From Flavobacteriales bacterium UBA2426 (GTDB lineage: Bacteria > Bacteroidota > Bacteroidia > Flavobacteriales_F > PHOS-HE28), in assembly GCA_002342985.1 (NCBI GenBank), contig DDRC01000089.1, positions 1-48,261 on the forward strand: DNA of 48,261 bases. Reading direction: 5' to 3'. Below the pieces are notes generated by a model. That model did no database searches and was not told the DNA's origin. It saw nothing but the letters and a program-made list of their open reading frames with translations. Shown here in pieces: positions 1 to 7,234 of this stretch. Position 1 is the first letter of the stretch; every line of letters begins with the position of its first letter. A program made the position numbers and the translations under genes.

Positions 1-32
1 CTTTCCGGCAGCGCGTCTGGTGCAGCTTCTTC

Positions 33-69
33 CTGACGGATATCAGCCCGGAAACAGGATATCCGTCAG
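33..69. repeat. 12-bp perfect inverted repeat (hairpin) upstream of the first usp gene
   Basis: Bases 33-44 (CTGACGGATATC) are the exact reverse complement of bases 58-69, separated by 13 bases. No T-run follows on either side, so a classical intrinsic terminator is not obvious. It could be the end of an upstream transcript lying outside the window, or an operator for the usp gene that starts 71 bases downstream. Bases 1-140 otherwise hold no gene that I can support. Short open stretches running in from the left edge (stops at 36 and 79) may be the end of a truncated upstream gene but show no recognisable motif. Confidence 0.6.
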
Positions 70-140
70 CCCGCCTTGAGCTTCGTCAGGCTTCCTTCGG
101 GGCGGAGCCGAAGGCCTTGGTTCGTTGAACCCTGAATCCC

Positions 141-998
141 ATGAAGAAGATCCTGGTACCCACCGATTTCAGCGCACCCGCACAAGGAGCAGTTGAGCTT
201 GCCATGCGCCTTGCAAAGGAGCATGGCGCCGCAGTGCATCTCCTCCACGCCGTGGATGTGCCGAGCACCTGGCAGGACGCCCAATTCAGCACTGCTGTGC
301 TGGCCACCAAGCCGACCAAGACGCAGCATGAGCTCTACCCCGAGGCGCGCGAACGGGTGGGCGCGGCCCGTCAGCGGCTTGAAGATGCGACCAACAACAT
401 GGCCAAGCGCGGCATCAAGGCTACGTACACCTTGGTACCCAACGCGGCCTGGAAAGAAGTGGTGGATGCCACCGGCAAGCTTGGCGCCGATCTGGTGATC
501 ATGGGCACCCATGGAGCCGGGGCCCTCAAGGAGGCCTTCCTCGGCAGCCACGCCCAGCGCGTCATCCGCGTGAGCAGCGTGCCCGTGCTGACGATCCGGA
601 CGAAGGCCGGGCCGCGCATGGAGCGCGTGCTGCTGGTCGCCGACCCCGGCGAGAAAGGCATTGAGCGGCACCTGTCGAAGCTCATGGCCCTGGTGGCCGG
701 ACCGCGCACCCGCTTCCACCTGCTCTGGGTGAACACCCCGAACCGGTTCCAGGATAGTGCGGCATCGATGGACCAGCTGGACCAGCTTGCGCGAAAGCTC
801 CCGAAGACCGTGGGCCTCCATACCACGGACCACTACACCGCTGCAGAAGGTGCCATCGATTTCGCCTTGAGGGGCCGTATGGACCTCATCGCCCTGGTCA
901 CCCACGGACGCACCGGGGCCAATGCCTTCCTGAATCCCAGCGTAGCCGAGACCATCGCGAACCTCAGTCCGTTGCCGACCCTTACCTTGAAAGCCTGA
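141..998 (+). CDS. Universal stress protein, tandem UspA domains
   Basis: This 285-residue cytoplasmic protein has two UspA-like domains. The first (about 1-150) opens with a KKILVPTDFS strand and ends with the nucleotide-binding signature G-x2-G-x9-G-S (GTHGAGALKEAFLGS), so it probably binds ATP. The second (about 155-285) keeps THGRTGANAF but has lost the terminal Gly-Ser, suggesting a degenerate, structural domain. Tandem Usps of about 280 residues are usual in Bacteroidota, where they tend to accompany low-oxygen or starvation responses. A second tandem Usp lies at 1807. The ATG at 141 is chosen because the conserved first strand starts immediately after it. Confidence 0.93.
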   Translation: MKKILVPTDFSAPAQGAVELAMRLAKEHGAAVHLLHAVDVPSTWQDAQFSTAVLATKPTKTQHELYPEARERVGAARQRLEDATNNMAKRGIKATYTLVPNAAWKEVVDATGKLGADLVIMGTHGAGALKEAFLGSHAQRVIRVSSVPVLTIRTKAGPRMERVLLVADPGEKGIERHLSKLMALVAGPRTRFHLLWVNTPNRFQDSAASMDQLDQLARKLPKTVGLHTTDHYTAAEGAIDFALRGRMDLIALVTHGRTGANAFLNPSVAETIANLSPLPTLTLKA

Positions 999-1047
999 TG
1001 CGATCTTCGCAACCGGCCATCCTCCCGAACCCCAAACATCCATATCC

Positions 1048-1449
1048 ATGACGACCGCCACCCAGACCGCCAAGCACGCCAACTTCGCCGACCTCCACTT
1101 CGACCACATGGAGTGGATCAATGCCCTCAAGTTCTACAAGGACGAGGTCGGCATCTTCGAGCACCGCCTGGAGGATATCGTGCGCCGCAACAACAAGACC
1201 GAGGTGCTTGCGGAGCTGGAGCACTTCCAGAACCAGTTCATCCGCGAGAAGGAGGTCATCGACGTGCTCCGCCACGACATCAAGGAGCATGAGAACTTCC
1301 TCGAGAAGGAGAGCAAGGAGAACCCGGTGGCCATCGACCATCGCCACTATCACGACCATGCCGGCCTGCGCGACCGGTTCCAGACCTTCGAGAAGCTCTA
1401 CCGCGAGCTGAAGGGCGAGTTCCACCAGTGGCTCGCCAAGCGGATGTGA
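1048..1449 (+). CDS. Helical, histidine- and acid-rich 133-aa protein of unknown function
   Basis: I do not recognise a named family. The 133 residues are almost wholly helix-forming and highly charged, with His and Glu spaced along the helices (HFDHMEW, HDIKEHENF, DHRHYHDHAGL). This suggests a four-helix bundle, possibly metal-binding and hemerythrin-like, but the canonical hemerythrin HxxxE/HxxxH set cannot be assigned confidently. There is no signal peptide, so it should be cytoplasmic. It lies 49 bases after the first Usp and upstream of the second, on the same strand, suggesting a shared stress role. Confidence 0.8.
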   Translation: MTTATQTAKHANFADLHFDHMEWINALKFYKDEVGIFEHRLEDIVRRNNKTEVLAELEHFQNQFIREKEVIDVLRHDIKEHENFLEKESKENPVAIDHRHYHDHAGLRDRFQTFEKLYRELKGEFHQWLAKRM

Positions 1450-1545
1450 GACGACCGGCCAATGCGCAGCGGGGCGGAGGGGAAGCCCGGCCGCTCCGCT
1501 GTCCGCACCCCTGCGCGCACAGCGAAGCGGCTGCCGCAGAGGCTA

Positions 1546-1553
1546 TACATTCG
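1546..1553 (+). promoter_or_regulatory. Putative -7 promoter element (TACATTCG)
   Basis: TACATTCG followed by CCGC resembles the Bacteroidota -7 box TAnnTTTG with the third T changed to C. It lies 20 bases before the ATG at 1574 in an otherwise empty 120-base spacer. Similar boxes precede other transcription units in the window. Confidence 0.4.
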
Positions 1554-1573
1554 CCGCACCAAACCCTAGCACC

Positions 1574-1792
1574 ATGAAGAAGATCATCGGCCTGGCCCTG
1601 TGGATCCTCGCGTTCATCATCCCCTTCCGGTACGCCATCCTTGAAACGGATTCCGTGGTGCTGGAAAGCGGCCGCGCGGACAACACCACGGGCCTGATCA
1701 GCTTCCTGGTGATGATGGCCCTTCTCTTCATCGGCTATGCGCTGGTTGATTCCTCCAGCACGAAGGCCGGTGCGCACAGCGACGGCCACTAG
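1574..1792 (+). CDS. Small two-helix membrane protein
   Basis: This 72-residue protein has two predicted transmembrane helices (about residues 5-24 and 42-58) joined by a polar loop, and ends in a short Ser/His-rich tail. No family is recognised. It lies 14 bases before the second usp gene on the same strand and shares its upstream promoter-like box, so it is probably co-transcribed with usp and the M50 protease. The KK start followed by a hydrophobic helix could be read as a signal anchor. Its size and topology would fit a small accessory or regulatory peptide of the membrane protease downstream, which is inference only. Confidence 0.7.
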   Translation: MKKIIGLALWILAFIIPFRYAILETDSVVLESGRADNTTGLISFLVMMALLFIGYALVDSSSTKAGAHSDGH

Positions 1793-1806
1793 TCCAACCC
1801 CACCGC

Positions 1807-2631
1807 ATGGCCCGCATCCTCATCCCAACCGATTTCAGCAGCAACGCCCTGAGCGCGGCCGTTTACGCCATCCGCCTGCATGGCGTGGAGGGCAACCGCT
1901 TCGTGCTGCTCAACACCTACATGATGCCGCATGGCGCCGCAAGCACCATGTGGAACATGGATGACCTGCTGGCCCGCGAGGCCCTGGCCGGCGTGAAGGC
2001 CTTCGCCGAGGTGGTGCGGAAGGCGGTGCCGGAACCCGGCCTGGAGCTCGATGCCGTGGCGGAGCACGGCGACCTGCCCAATGTCATCGACCGGTACCGG
2101 ACCGATGCCGAAAGGCCGGCCATGGTGGTGATGGGCACTCAGGGTGCCAGCGGGCTGCAGGAAGTGCTCTTCGGCAGCAACACCGCGAGCGTCATCAAGC
2201 AGGGCGCCTTCCCCGTGCTCGCCGTTCCGGCCAAGGCCGTCTACCGAGCGCCCAAGCGCATCCTCCTCGCCGATGATGGCGGGCCGGTGGACCGCGAAAC
2301 ACTCGCTCCGGCGATCGAACTGGCCCGTTGGAACCACGGCGAGATCCGCGTGGTGCGCGTCATCACCGAGCGCAACCCCGCCGAATCGACCTCGTCCGGC
2401 ACGCCATACGATGCGCTCTTCGGGGCCATCCCGCACAGCCTCCAGTACATCAGCGGCGAGAACGTTGAGTCGGCCCTCAACGACCTTGCCGAGCAGGGCG
2501 ATGCGGACCTGCTGGTGGTGCTGCACCGCAAGCGCGGCATCTTCCAAGGCCTGTTCCACAGGAGCACGGCGGCCGCCTTGGCCATGCACACGCACCTGCC
2601 GCTGCTGGTGCTGCAGCAAGCCGACCGCTGA
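1807..2631 (+). CDS. Universal stress protein, tandem UspA domains (second copy)
   Basis: This 274-residue protein has two Usp domains. The first begins ARILIPTDFS and carries an intact ATP-type loop (GTQGASGLQEVLFGS, about residues 113-127) followed by the typical strand FPVLAVP. The second (about 150-274) ends LPLLVLQQ with a degenerate loop. It is diverged from the copy at 141 but has the same architecture. Its stop codon overlaps the start of the following membrane protease by one base (TGATG), which implies translational coupling of the stress protein and the protease. Confidence 0.93.
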   Translation: MARILIPTDFSSNALSAAVYAIRLHGVEGNRFVLLNTYMMPHGAASTMWNMDDLLAREALAGVKAFAEVVRKAVPEPGLELDAVAEHGDLPNVIDRYRTDAERPAMVVMGTQGASGLQEVLFGSNTASVIKQGAFPVLAVPAKAVYRAPKRILLADDGGPVDRETLAPAIELARWNHGEIRVVRVITERNPAESTSSGTPYDALFGAIPHSLQYISGENVESALNDLAEQGDADLLVVLHRKRGIFQGLFHRSTAAALAMHTHLPLLVLQQADR

Positions 2632-3749
2632 TGGCCGGTGCCCTCGCGCGCGGCGCGCTGCCGCTCTTCGCGTTCAAGGGCATCCAGGTGAGGCTGCATT
2701 GGTCCTTCATCGCGCTTCCCCTCTACATCGTCGTCTCCGGCCTGGCGGACGACCTCGGCTGGCCGGCCATCGGCCTGCGGCTCGGCATGGTCGGCATCGT
2801 CTTCGTGTGCGTGGTGCTCCATGAATTCGGGCATGCCCTCACCGCCCGGCGGTTCGGTGTGGGCACGCGCGACATCACCCTGCTGCCCATTGGCGGCGTC
2901 GCCTCCCTGGAGCGCATGCCCGAGGAGCCGCGGCAGGAATTCTGGATCACCGTGGCAGGGCCAGCGGTGAACCTCGCCATCGCCGTGATCGCCTTCATCA
3001 TCATGGCGGCCATGGGCCTGGTGACGCTGTTCTCTGACCTGCTGCTGGGCGCCACGCTGTACACCAACGCCCTCTTCTTCCTGGTGGGCGCCAACCTCTG
3101 GCTCTTCCTCTTCAACCTCATCCCGGCATTCCCCATGGACGGGGGCCGTATCCTGCGCTCCCTGCTGGCGATGCGGATGCCCCGCGAGCGTGCCACCCGC
3201 ATCGCTGCGGCCATCGGGCGCGGAGCGGCCGTAATCGGCGTCGGCTACGGCCTCCTCAGCGGGCAGCCCTTCCTGGCGCTCATCGGCTTGTTCATCTTCC
3301 TGGCCGCCGGGGCCGAGGCGCGCAATGTGGCCCAGCGCGAGCAGCTCCGCGGCATCGCGGTCCGCCAGGTGATGCGCACCCGCTTCTGGACCTTGGGCGC
3401 AAGCGCCAGTGTGCGCGAGGCGCTGGACCAGCTGCTCAGCGGCGGCGACGGGGCCTTGGTGGTGACCGGCCTTGATGGCCTGCCCATCGGCGTGCTCGGC
3501 CGGCAGGACCTCTTCCGGGCCGTGGAATCCGGGTCGGAGCATGTCCGCCTGGCCGACCTGCCCCCGCACATGGCCGCCGCAATCGCGCCGGATGACGATG
3601 CCCACGAGTCCACCCAGCGCATGGTGGCCGCCGGCCTGCCCTTGCTCCCGGTGGTGGAGCACGGTGCGCTGATCGGCGTGCTGGAGCTGGAGAACCTGGA
3701 AGAGTACCTGCTCCTGCGCCGTGCGCAGGCCACGGCCGGCAGCCGCTAG
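2631..3749 (+). CDS. Site-2 protease family (M50) zinc metalloprotease with CBS domains
   Basis: This 372-residue polytopic intramembrane protease has the zinc motif HEFGH at residues 64-68. The second metal/active-site motif is NLIPAFPMDGGR (about 161-172), the typical N-x2-P-x4-DG arrangement. Membrane helices fill roughly residues 15-225. A cytoplasmic tail (about 240-365) carries two CBS repeats, beginning near VRQVMRTRFWTL and closing near PVVEHGALIGVLELENLEEYL. In M50 enzymes of this subgroup, CBS domains sense adenine nucleotides or energy state. The preceding ATP-binding Usp overlaps its start codon by one base, a context that fits energy- or stress-gated proteolysis. The substrate is unknown. 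Confidence 0.92.
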   Translation: MAGALARGALPLFAFKGIQVRLHWSFIALPLYIVVSGLADDLGWPAIGLRLGMVGIVFVCVVLHEFGHALTARRFGVGTRDITLLPIGGVASLERMPEEPRQEFWITVAGPAVNLAIAVIAFIIMAAMGLVTLFSDLLLGATLYTNALFFLVGANLWLFLFNLIPAFPMDGGRILRSLLAMRMPRERATRIAAAIGRGAAVIGVGYGLLSGQPFLALIGLFIFLAAGAEARNVAQREQLRGIAVRQVMRTRFWTLGASASVREALDQLLSGGDGALVVTGLDGLPIGVLGRQDLFRAVESGSEHVRLADLPPHMAAAIAPDDDAHESTQRMVAAGLPLLPVVEHGALIGVLELENLEEYLLLRRAQATAGSR

Positions 3750-3753
3750 CCGA

Positions 3754-4707
3754 TCAAGGCTTCTTCTTCGGCTCGTGCACGGTGAATACGCGCGAGATGT
3801 TGAAGCCGAACTGGAACCCGCCGCCCTTCGTGGCCGGCTGGAATGCATTGGCCCAATCCCCGGTGGTCTCCGTGATGAAGGCCCGCTCGAACATGCCCGA
3901 GCTGTTGGTGAAATGCAGCTGGAACACGTGGCCGCCGGTCTCGATGTCGAAGCCGATGGAGAGTGAGTTGCGGAAGGCATCGGGGACCTGATCGCGCAGC
4001 ACGTGGAAGTATTCCGCGTTGAAGGCCAGCCGCTTGGTGAGCTTCACCCGGCCGGCACCGCTGATGTGGAAGACATCGTTGGGGTCCTCCACCGTGGCCA
4101 CCAGGTTGCGGTGCACCACGCCGGGGTTGAGCTGGAAGGAGACGCTTTCACTGAACTTGCGCCCGATGATGAGCGTCCAGGCATAGGAAAGCCGGTGCGA
4201 GAAATAGTCGGTCCGGTCAGGGGAGTACCAGGGCACATCGGTAGCGCTCATGGTGGTCATGGAGGCCGCCCCCACCACGGCCAGCGTAAGCGGCGTGCTA
4301 CAGCCCGCATCGCACTGCCGCAGCAGCTTGTACTTCACGAACCCGTCCACCGTCTTCTGGTAGCTGCTGCGACCGATGCCCACCATGAGGCGGTCCGTGA
4401 CGCCGTAGTCGAGGCCCAGGCGCACCGTTGCGCCATCGAGGCCATAGAATTGGGCGGCGCCGCCGTTCGCGGGGCCGAAGCGGTGGCCGATGCGGAAATC
4501 GAGCACCCCATGCGCCGTGTTCTCCAGGCTGTGCCCGTTGATCACACGGGTGGTCTTGAACGCGGCATTCGTGTACTCAGGGCCTGTCTCCTCCTCGCCG
4601 AGCAGGCCGATGAGGTCGTCCTGCGCCGCGAGCGGCGGGGCGATGAGGGCTGCGCCCAGCAACGGCGCAAGGAAGAGGTGGCGCAGGGGCTTCATGCGGG
4701 ACTCCAT
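3754..4707 (-). CDS. DUF5777 family outer-membrane beta-barrel protein
   Basis: This 317-residue protein has a signal peptide (hydrophobic core about 8-25, ending PPLAAQ-DD). It then has alternating amphipathic strands rich in aromatic residues and Gly, typical of a small outer-membrane barrel. Features such as HGVLDFRIGHRFG, YGVTDRLMVGIGRSSYQ and a late GFDIETGGHVFQLHFTNS match the DUF5777 family of Bacteroidota. The ATG at 4707 shares one base with the stop of the upstream yceI gene (TGATG); an internal Met at 4695 is an alternative start. It is the last gene of the cytochrome/OB-fold/YceI operon. Its function is unknown; a porin or envelope scaffold for the redox lipoproteins is inference. 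Confidence 0.88.
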   Translation of the reverse strand: MESRMKPLRHLFLAPLLGAALIAPPLAAQDDLIGLLGEEETGPEYTNAAFKTTRVINGHSLENTAHGVLDFRIGHRFGPANGGAAQFYGLDGATVRLGLDYGVTDRLMVGIGRSSYQKTVDGFVKYKLLRQCDAGCSTPLTLAVVGAASMTTMSATDVPWYSPDRTDYFSHRLSYAWTLIIGRKFSESVSFQLNPGVVHRNLVATVEDPNDVFHISGAGRVKLTKRLAFNAEYFHVLRDQVPDAFRNSLSIGFDIETGGHVFQLHFTNSSGMFERAFITETTGDWANAFQPATKGGGFQFGFNISRVFTVHEPKKKP

Positions 4708-5252
4708 CACATGCGCGTGTAATCCATGCGCACCTTCACATCGATCGACTCGGCGATGTTCTTGCGCACGGCGCCGGGGATCTTGATGTCATGGTCCGCG
4801 GGCTTCACCTGGAAGGCGCTTTCGGCCCGCACGGCGCCCTTCCCGTCAGCCGTGACGGTGCCGGTGGCCTTCATGGGCTTCTCCACGCCATGGATGGTGA
4901 TGGTGCCCTCCACGGTCACCGGGTAGGAACCGGCTTGCTTGAGCTGCTCGGCCGTCACCCCTGCGATGCGGCCCTTGAAGGTAGCCTTCGGATAGGTATT
5001 GCTCTCCATGTAGTTCTCATTGAAGTGCTCCTGCATCAGCGCCTTCTCGAAGGCGAAGGCCTTGATCACCGCCACGAACTCCACGGCTCCGGTGGTCGCG
5101 TCCCATACGCTGGTCACCTTGTCGTTATCGGCATGGATATCCTCCATGGGCGTGGAGGAGTGGAAATCGATGTGGCCGGTGCGGGTCATGTAGCGCTCTT
5201 GCGCCGCAGCGGTCAAGGGCAGCAGGGCTGCGAGGAGGAGTGCGTTCTTCAT
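4707..5252 (-). CDS. YceI family periplasmic lipocalin-like protein
   Basis: This 181-residue protein has a signal peptide (LLAALLPLTAAAQ). It then has a YceI fold: the GHIDFHSSTPMEDIHA entry strand, the family hallmark EHFNENYME, then YPKATFKGRI, and the closing PADHDIKIPGAVRKNIAESIDVKV. YceI proteins are beta-barrels that bind polyisoprenoid or quinone-like lipids in the periplasm. I start at 5252 rather than at the longer open frame (5333), because the signal peptide begins there. It lies between the OB-fold gene and the DUF5777 barrel gene. A paralogue lies at 10794-11339 in a sensor-kinase operon. Confidence 0.92.
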   Translation of the reverse strand: MKNALLLAALLPLTAAAQERYMTRTGHIDFHSSTPMEDIHADNDKVTSVWDATTGAVEFVAVIKAFAFEKALMQEHFNENYMESNTYPKATFKGRIAGVTAEQLKQAGSYPVTVEGTITIHGVEKPMKATGTVTADGKGAVRAESAFQVKPADHDIKIPGAVRKNIAESIDVKVRMDYTRM

Positions 5253-5298
5253 GGCTGTTCTGTTGTTCGTTGGTGTGCGGGAGGCGGGGAGGCAAGGA

Positions 5299-5739
5299 TC
5301 ATTCCACGGCGGCGCAGCGCTGCAGGAGGACATCGCCCGGTATCATGCCGTCGCCGGTATAGCCCTGGCAGATGCCCTTCACGAAGACCTTGTCGCCGAC
5401 CTTCCAGCCGGCAGGCAGGCTGCCCGGCTCGAATTCGCAGACGATGCCGGCCATGGGGTCGCCGGTATCGAGGATGACGCTCATCCGCGTGCCGTCCCCC
5501 TCATCGATGGTCCGGATGACGCCCTTCACCTTGATGGCCTGCGCCGTGGAGCCCACGTACTTGGCCGTGGCGGCCGGCTCGTCGGCAAGGAAATCCGCCA
5601 GCAGCTGCGGCGCATCCACCGTGTGCGCCTCGGCCATGCCGGCCGCGCCCTCGGGCTTGCGGCTGTACTCCTTCCACGCGTATGCGCCGCCAAGGACGGC
5701 TGCCACAGCGACTGCGGCGATGATGGTTCGGGCTTTCAT
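5299..5739 (-). CDS. Membrane-anchored OB-fold (tRNA_anti-like) protein
   Basis: This 146-residue protein has an N-terminal signal anchor (about residues 3-20) followed by a periplasmic domain of about 110 residues. The motifs VKGVIRTIDEGDGTRMSVIL, GIVCEFEP and GDKVFVKGICQGYTGD resemble the OB-fold of the tRNA_anti-like family common in Bacteroidota. Two Cys (GIVCEF and KGICQG) and a third near the C-terminus (LLQRCAAVE) could form a disulphide or bind metal. The start at 5739 was chosen at the Met before the hydrophobic anchor, 5 bases after the upstream stop. It is part of the cytochrome/YceI operon. The ligand is unknown. Confidence 0.85.
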   Translation of the reverse strand: MKARTIIAAVAVAAVLGGAYAWKEYSRKPEGAAGMAEAHTVDAPQLLADFLADEPAATAKYVGSTAQAIKVKGVIRTIDEGDGTRMSVILDTGDPMAGIVCEFEPGSLPAGWKVGDKVFVKGICQGYTGDGMIPGDVLLQRCAAVE

Positions 5740-5744
5740 GCGGT

Positions 5745-6104
5745 TCAATTGTTCGGTGCGCCGGCATTGAGCCAGGCCTCCACCTTGCTGCGGTCGCAGC
5801 TGGGCAGCCCGAGCGGGGCCGGCATGAAGAAGGGCACGCCTTGGATGATGACCCCGCGCAGCTGGCCATTGTCCGCAGCAGCCTTCACCAAGGCATAGGT
5901 GGTGAGGTCGGGGGACTGCGCCCCGGTGACGTGGCAGCCCGGGATGGCGCACGAGGATTGGATCAGGGGCTGAATGGTGCCGCTCCAGGTAACGGCGGAC
6001 GTGTCGCAGAAGGAGCCCGGATAGAGCTCCTGCTCATTATCATAGTAGCAGCCGGGCACCAGGAGCAGAAGGGCTGGAACGAGGAGCAGGAAGGCCTTGC
6101 GCAT
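5745..6104 (-). CDS. Small c-type cytochrome-domain lipoprotein
   Basis: This 119-residue lipoprotein has a lipobox ending LLLVPGC at residue 18. The haem-attachment motif is C-x4-CH (CAIPGCH, about residues 52-58) rather than CxxCH. A later FMPAPLGLPSC segment contains a candidate distal Met ligand, and the protein ends VEAWLNAGAPNN. This layout repeats, with variation, twice in the neighbouring 6114-6836 protein, so all three are one domain family related to the planctomycete-type (PSCyt1-like) cytochromes. It probably carries haem in the periplasm as an electron carrier. The gene lies 9 bases after its upstream neighbour in one operon. Confidence 0.86.
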   Translation of the reverse strand: MRKAFLLLVPALLLLVPGCYYDNEQELYPGSFCDTSAVTWSGTIQPLIQSSCAIPGCHVTGAQSPDLTTYALVKAAADNGQLRGVIIQGVPFFMPAPLGLPSCDRSKVEAWLNAGAPNN

Positions 6105-6113
6105 GGATGCCGG

Positions 6114-6845
6114 TCAGTTATTGGGGGCGCCTTGGCCGATCCAGAGCTGAATCTGACGGATGCGGCAGGCGCTCAATTGGGGACCCGAGGGCGGCATGGG
6201 GGCATACGGATCGCCGAGATGCCGCACGGAGCCCTCGAGCCGCCCGTCCATCGCAATGGTGTTCATGGTGCTCCATTGGGTGAGGTCGAGCCCCCCCGAT
6301 GGGCTGCCGCCGCTATGGCAGGTTCGGCAGCGCGCCTGCACAAGGGGCACGATGGTTCCGCTGTAGGTGACGTTCAGGGTATCGCACACCGCGGTTTCGC
6401 AGCTGTTGTTCTGGGCGCCCTGCTGGATCCACTGCTGGATGATCGCGATCTGCTCCGCGGTGAGCGGCGGGAAGGGCGGACGGGGCATGATCTTGTCCGG
6501 GTCGTCATCGGTGATCGCCTCCATCAGGTCACCGTCCTGCACGATGCCGCTGGCCATGAGGGTCTGGTAGCTGGTGATCTGGATGTCGTCGTTGTCGTCG
6601 TTGGGCGTGTGATGGCAATTGAGCCCTGCCCCCGGATTGGTGCAGCTGCTGGTGAGGATGGGCAGTACCTGCTGCTGAAAGTAGATGGTATTGGGGTCGC
6701 ACCCCGGCTCCTCCTCCCCTCCGCCTCCGTTGTTCCCGTTCTGAAACAGCGGACCCTGGATCGGCTCGTGCTTGCAGGACGACAGGGCGAGCGCTGCGCC
6801 GAAGGCGAGCGATACCGGATGCAGGATGCGTTTCATGTGTTGCAT
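6114..6845 (-). CDS. Lipoprotein with two cytochrome c-like domains
   Basis: This protein is 243 residues from the first Met, or 240 if the Met at 6836 is used. A lipobox ends ALSSC (residue 24). The tail of the first domain is well preserved (IMPRPPFPPLTAEQIAIIQQWIQQGAQNN), but its haem-site Cys pair is widely spaced, C68-x8-C77-H78. The second domain has a normal CRTCH at about 173-177, MPPSG as a possible Met ligand, and ends LWIGQGAPNN. It is the first gene of the five-gene redox operon and is preceded by a full TAnnTTTG box. It is expected in the outer or inner membrane facing the periplasm. Whether the first site binds haem is uncertain. Confidence 0.88.
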   Translation of the reverse strand: MQHMKRILHPVSLAFGAALALSSCKHEPIQGPLFQNGNNGGGGEEEPGCDPNTIYFQQQVLPILTSSCTNPGAGLNCHHTPNDDNDDIQITSYQTLMASGIVQDGDLMEAITDDDPDKIMPRPPFPPLTAEQIAIIQQWIQQGAQNNSCETAVCDTLNVTYSGTIVPLVQARCRTCHSGGSPSGGLDLTQWSTMNTIAMDGRLEGSVRHLGDPYAPMPPSGPQLSACRIRQIQLWIGQGAPNN

Positions 6846-6861
6846 GCAATCAAGGACTGAT

Positions 6862-6869
6862 CAAAAGTA
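6862..6869 (-). promoter_or_regulatory. Putative -7 promoter element of the cytochrome/YceI operon (TACTTTTG)
   Basis: Read on the minus strand, TACTTTTG is an exact match to the Bacteroidota -7 consensus TAnnTTTG. It lies 16 bases before the first possible ATG (6845) of the cytochrome lipoprotein and just past the stop of the small ORF at 6871. Confidence 0.55.
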
Positions 6870-6870
6870 C

Positions 6871-7134
6871 CTACCCCGCCTTGCCCGCTGCACGCGAATC
6901 CGATGGACCGGGAAATGCGGGCGACCAACCGGACGCGCCATCAAGTGTCCCTGAAGCCTCCATGAGCAGGCTCAGGAGTTCCACCGCGTTGAGGCGGTTC
7001 GCATAGCCGTCCGCCTGATTCATGCGCAGGATGAGGCCGATGCGCTCATCCGGCGCGGCGGCCATCAGCCGGGCCCAGTCGGCTGCGTGAATCCGCCTTG
7101 GCAGCGAGGGCTGGCTTATCCTCTTACTGTGCAT
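6871..7134 (-). CDS. Small hypothetical protein (87 aa)
   Basis: This 87-residue frame has no recognised family, no signal peptide and no membrane helix. The central part (WARLMAAAPDERIGLILRMNQADGYANRLNAVELL is split here for reference as residues 20-54) looks like two or three helices, and the C-terminal 20 residues are Gly/Ser/Pro-rich. It is the only gene candidate between the LytTR regulator (stop at 7235) and the cytochrome operon. A promoter-like GACCTTCA lies 19 bases upstream of its ATG, a spacing seen elsewhere in the window. It may be a real small protein or a chance open frame in high-GC DNA. Confidence 0.42.
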   Translation of the reverse strand: MHSKRISQPSLPRRIHAADWARLMAAAPDERIGLILRMNQADGYANRLNAVELLSLLMEASGTLDGASGWSPAFPGPSDSRAAGKAG

Positions 7135-7153
7135 GGCATCGCTTATGGTGCCC

Positions 7154-7161
7154 TGAAGGTC
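7154..7161 (-). promoter_or_regulatory. Weak -7-like element (GACCTTCA)
   Basis: GACCTTCA on the minus strand lies 19 bases before the ATG at 7134. It lacks the leading T of TAnCTTYG, so it is weaker than other boxes here. It mainly adds support to the small ORF 6871-7134. Confidence 0.25.
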
Positions 7162-7234
7162 CCACGCGCGCCGCTCTATCGTCGCATCGGCACCGATGGG
7201 ACGGGCATTCCGGCCGACGACCCGGGAAAGGGGG

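Noticed and set aside
43..140. Canonical promoter for the first usp gene
   Set aside because: CCTTGGTTCG before 141 lacks the TA of the -7 pattern and could be chance; not listed as a feature.
66..1130. 354-residue open frame on the minus strand over the first usp gene
   Set aside because: It is antisense to a clear Usp gene. The residue pattern (Gly/His/Arg/Gln-rich, no domain) is a typical high-GC shadow.
2241..3980. 579-residue minus-strand frame over the usp/M50 region
   Set aside because: Low-complexity shadow composition and no signal peptide or motif; both conserved genes are on the plus strand.
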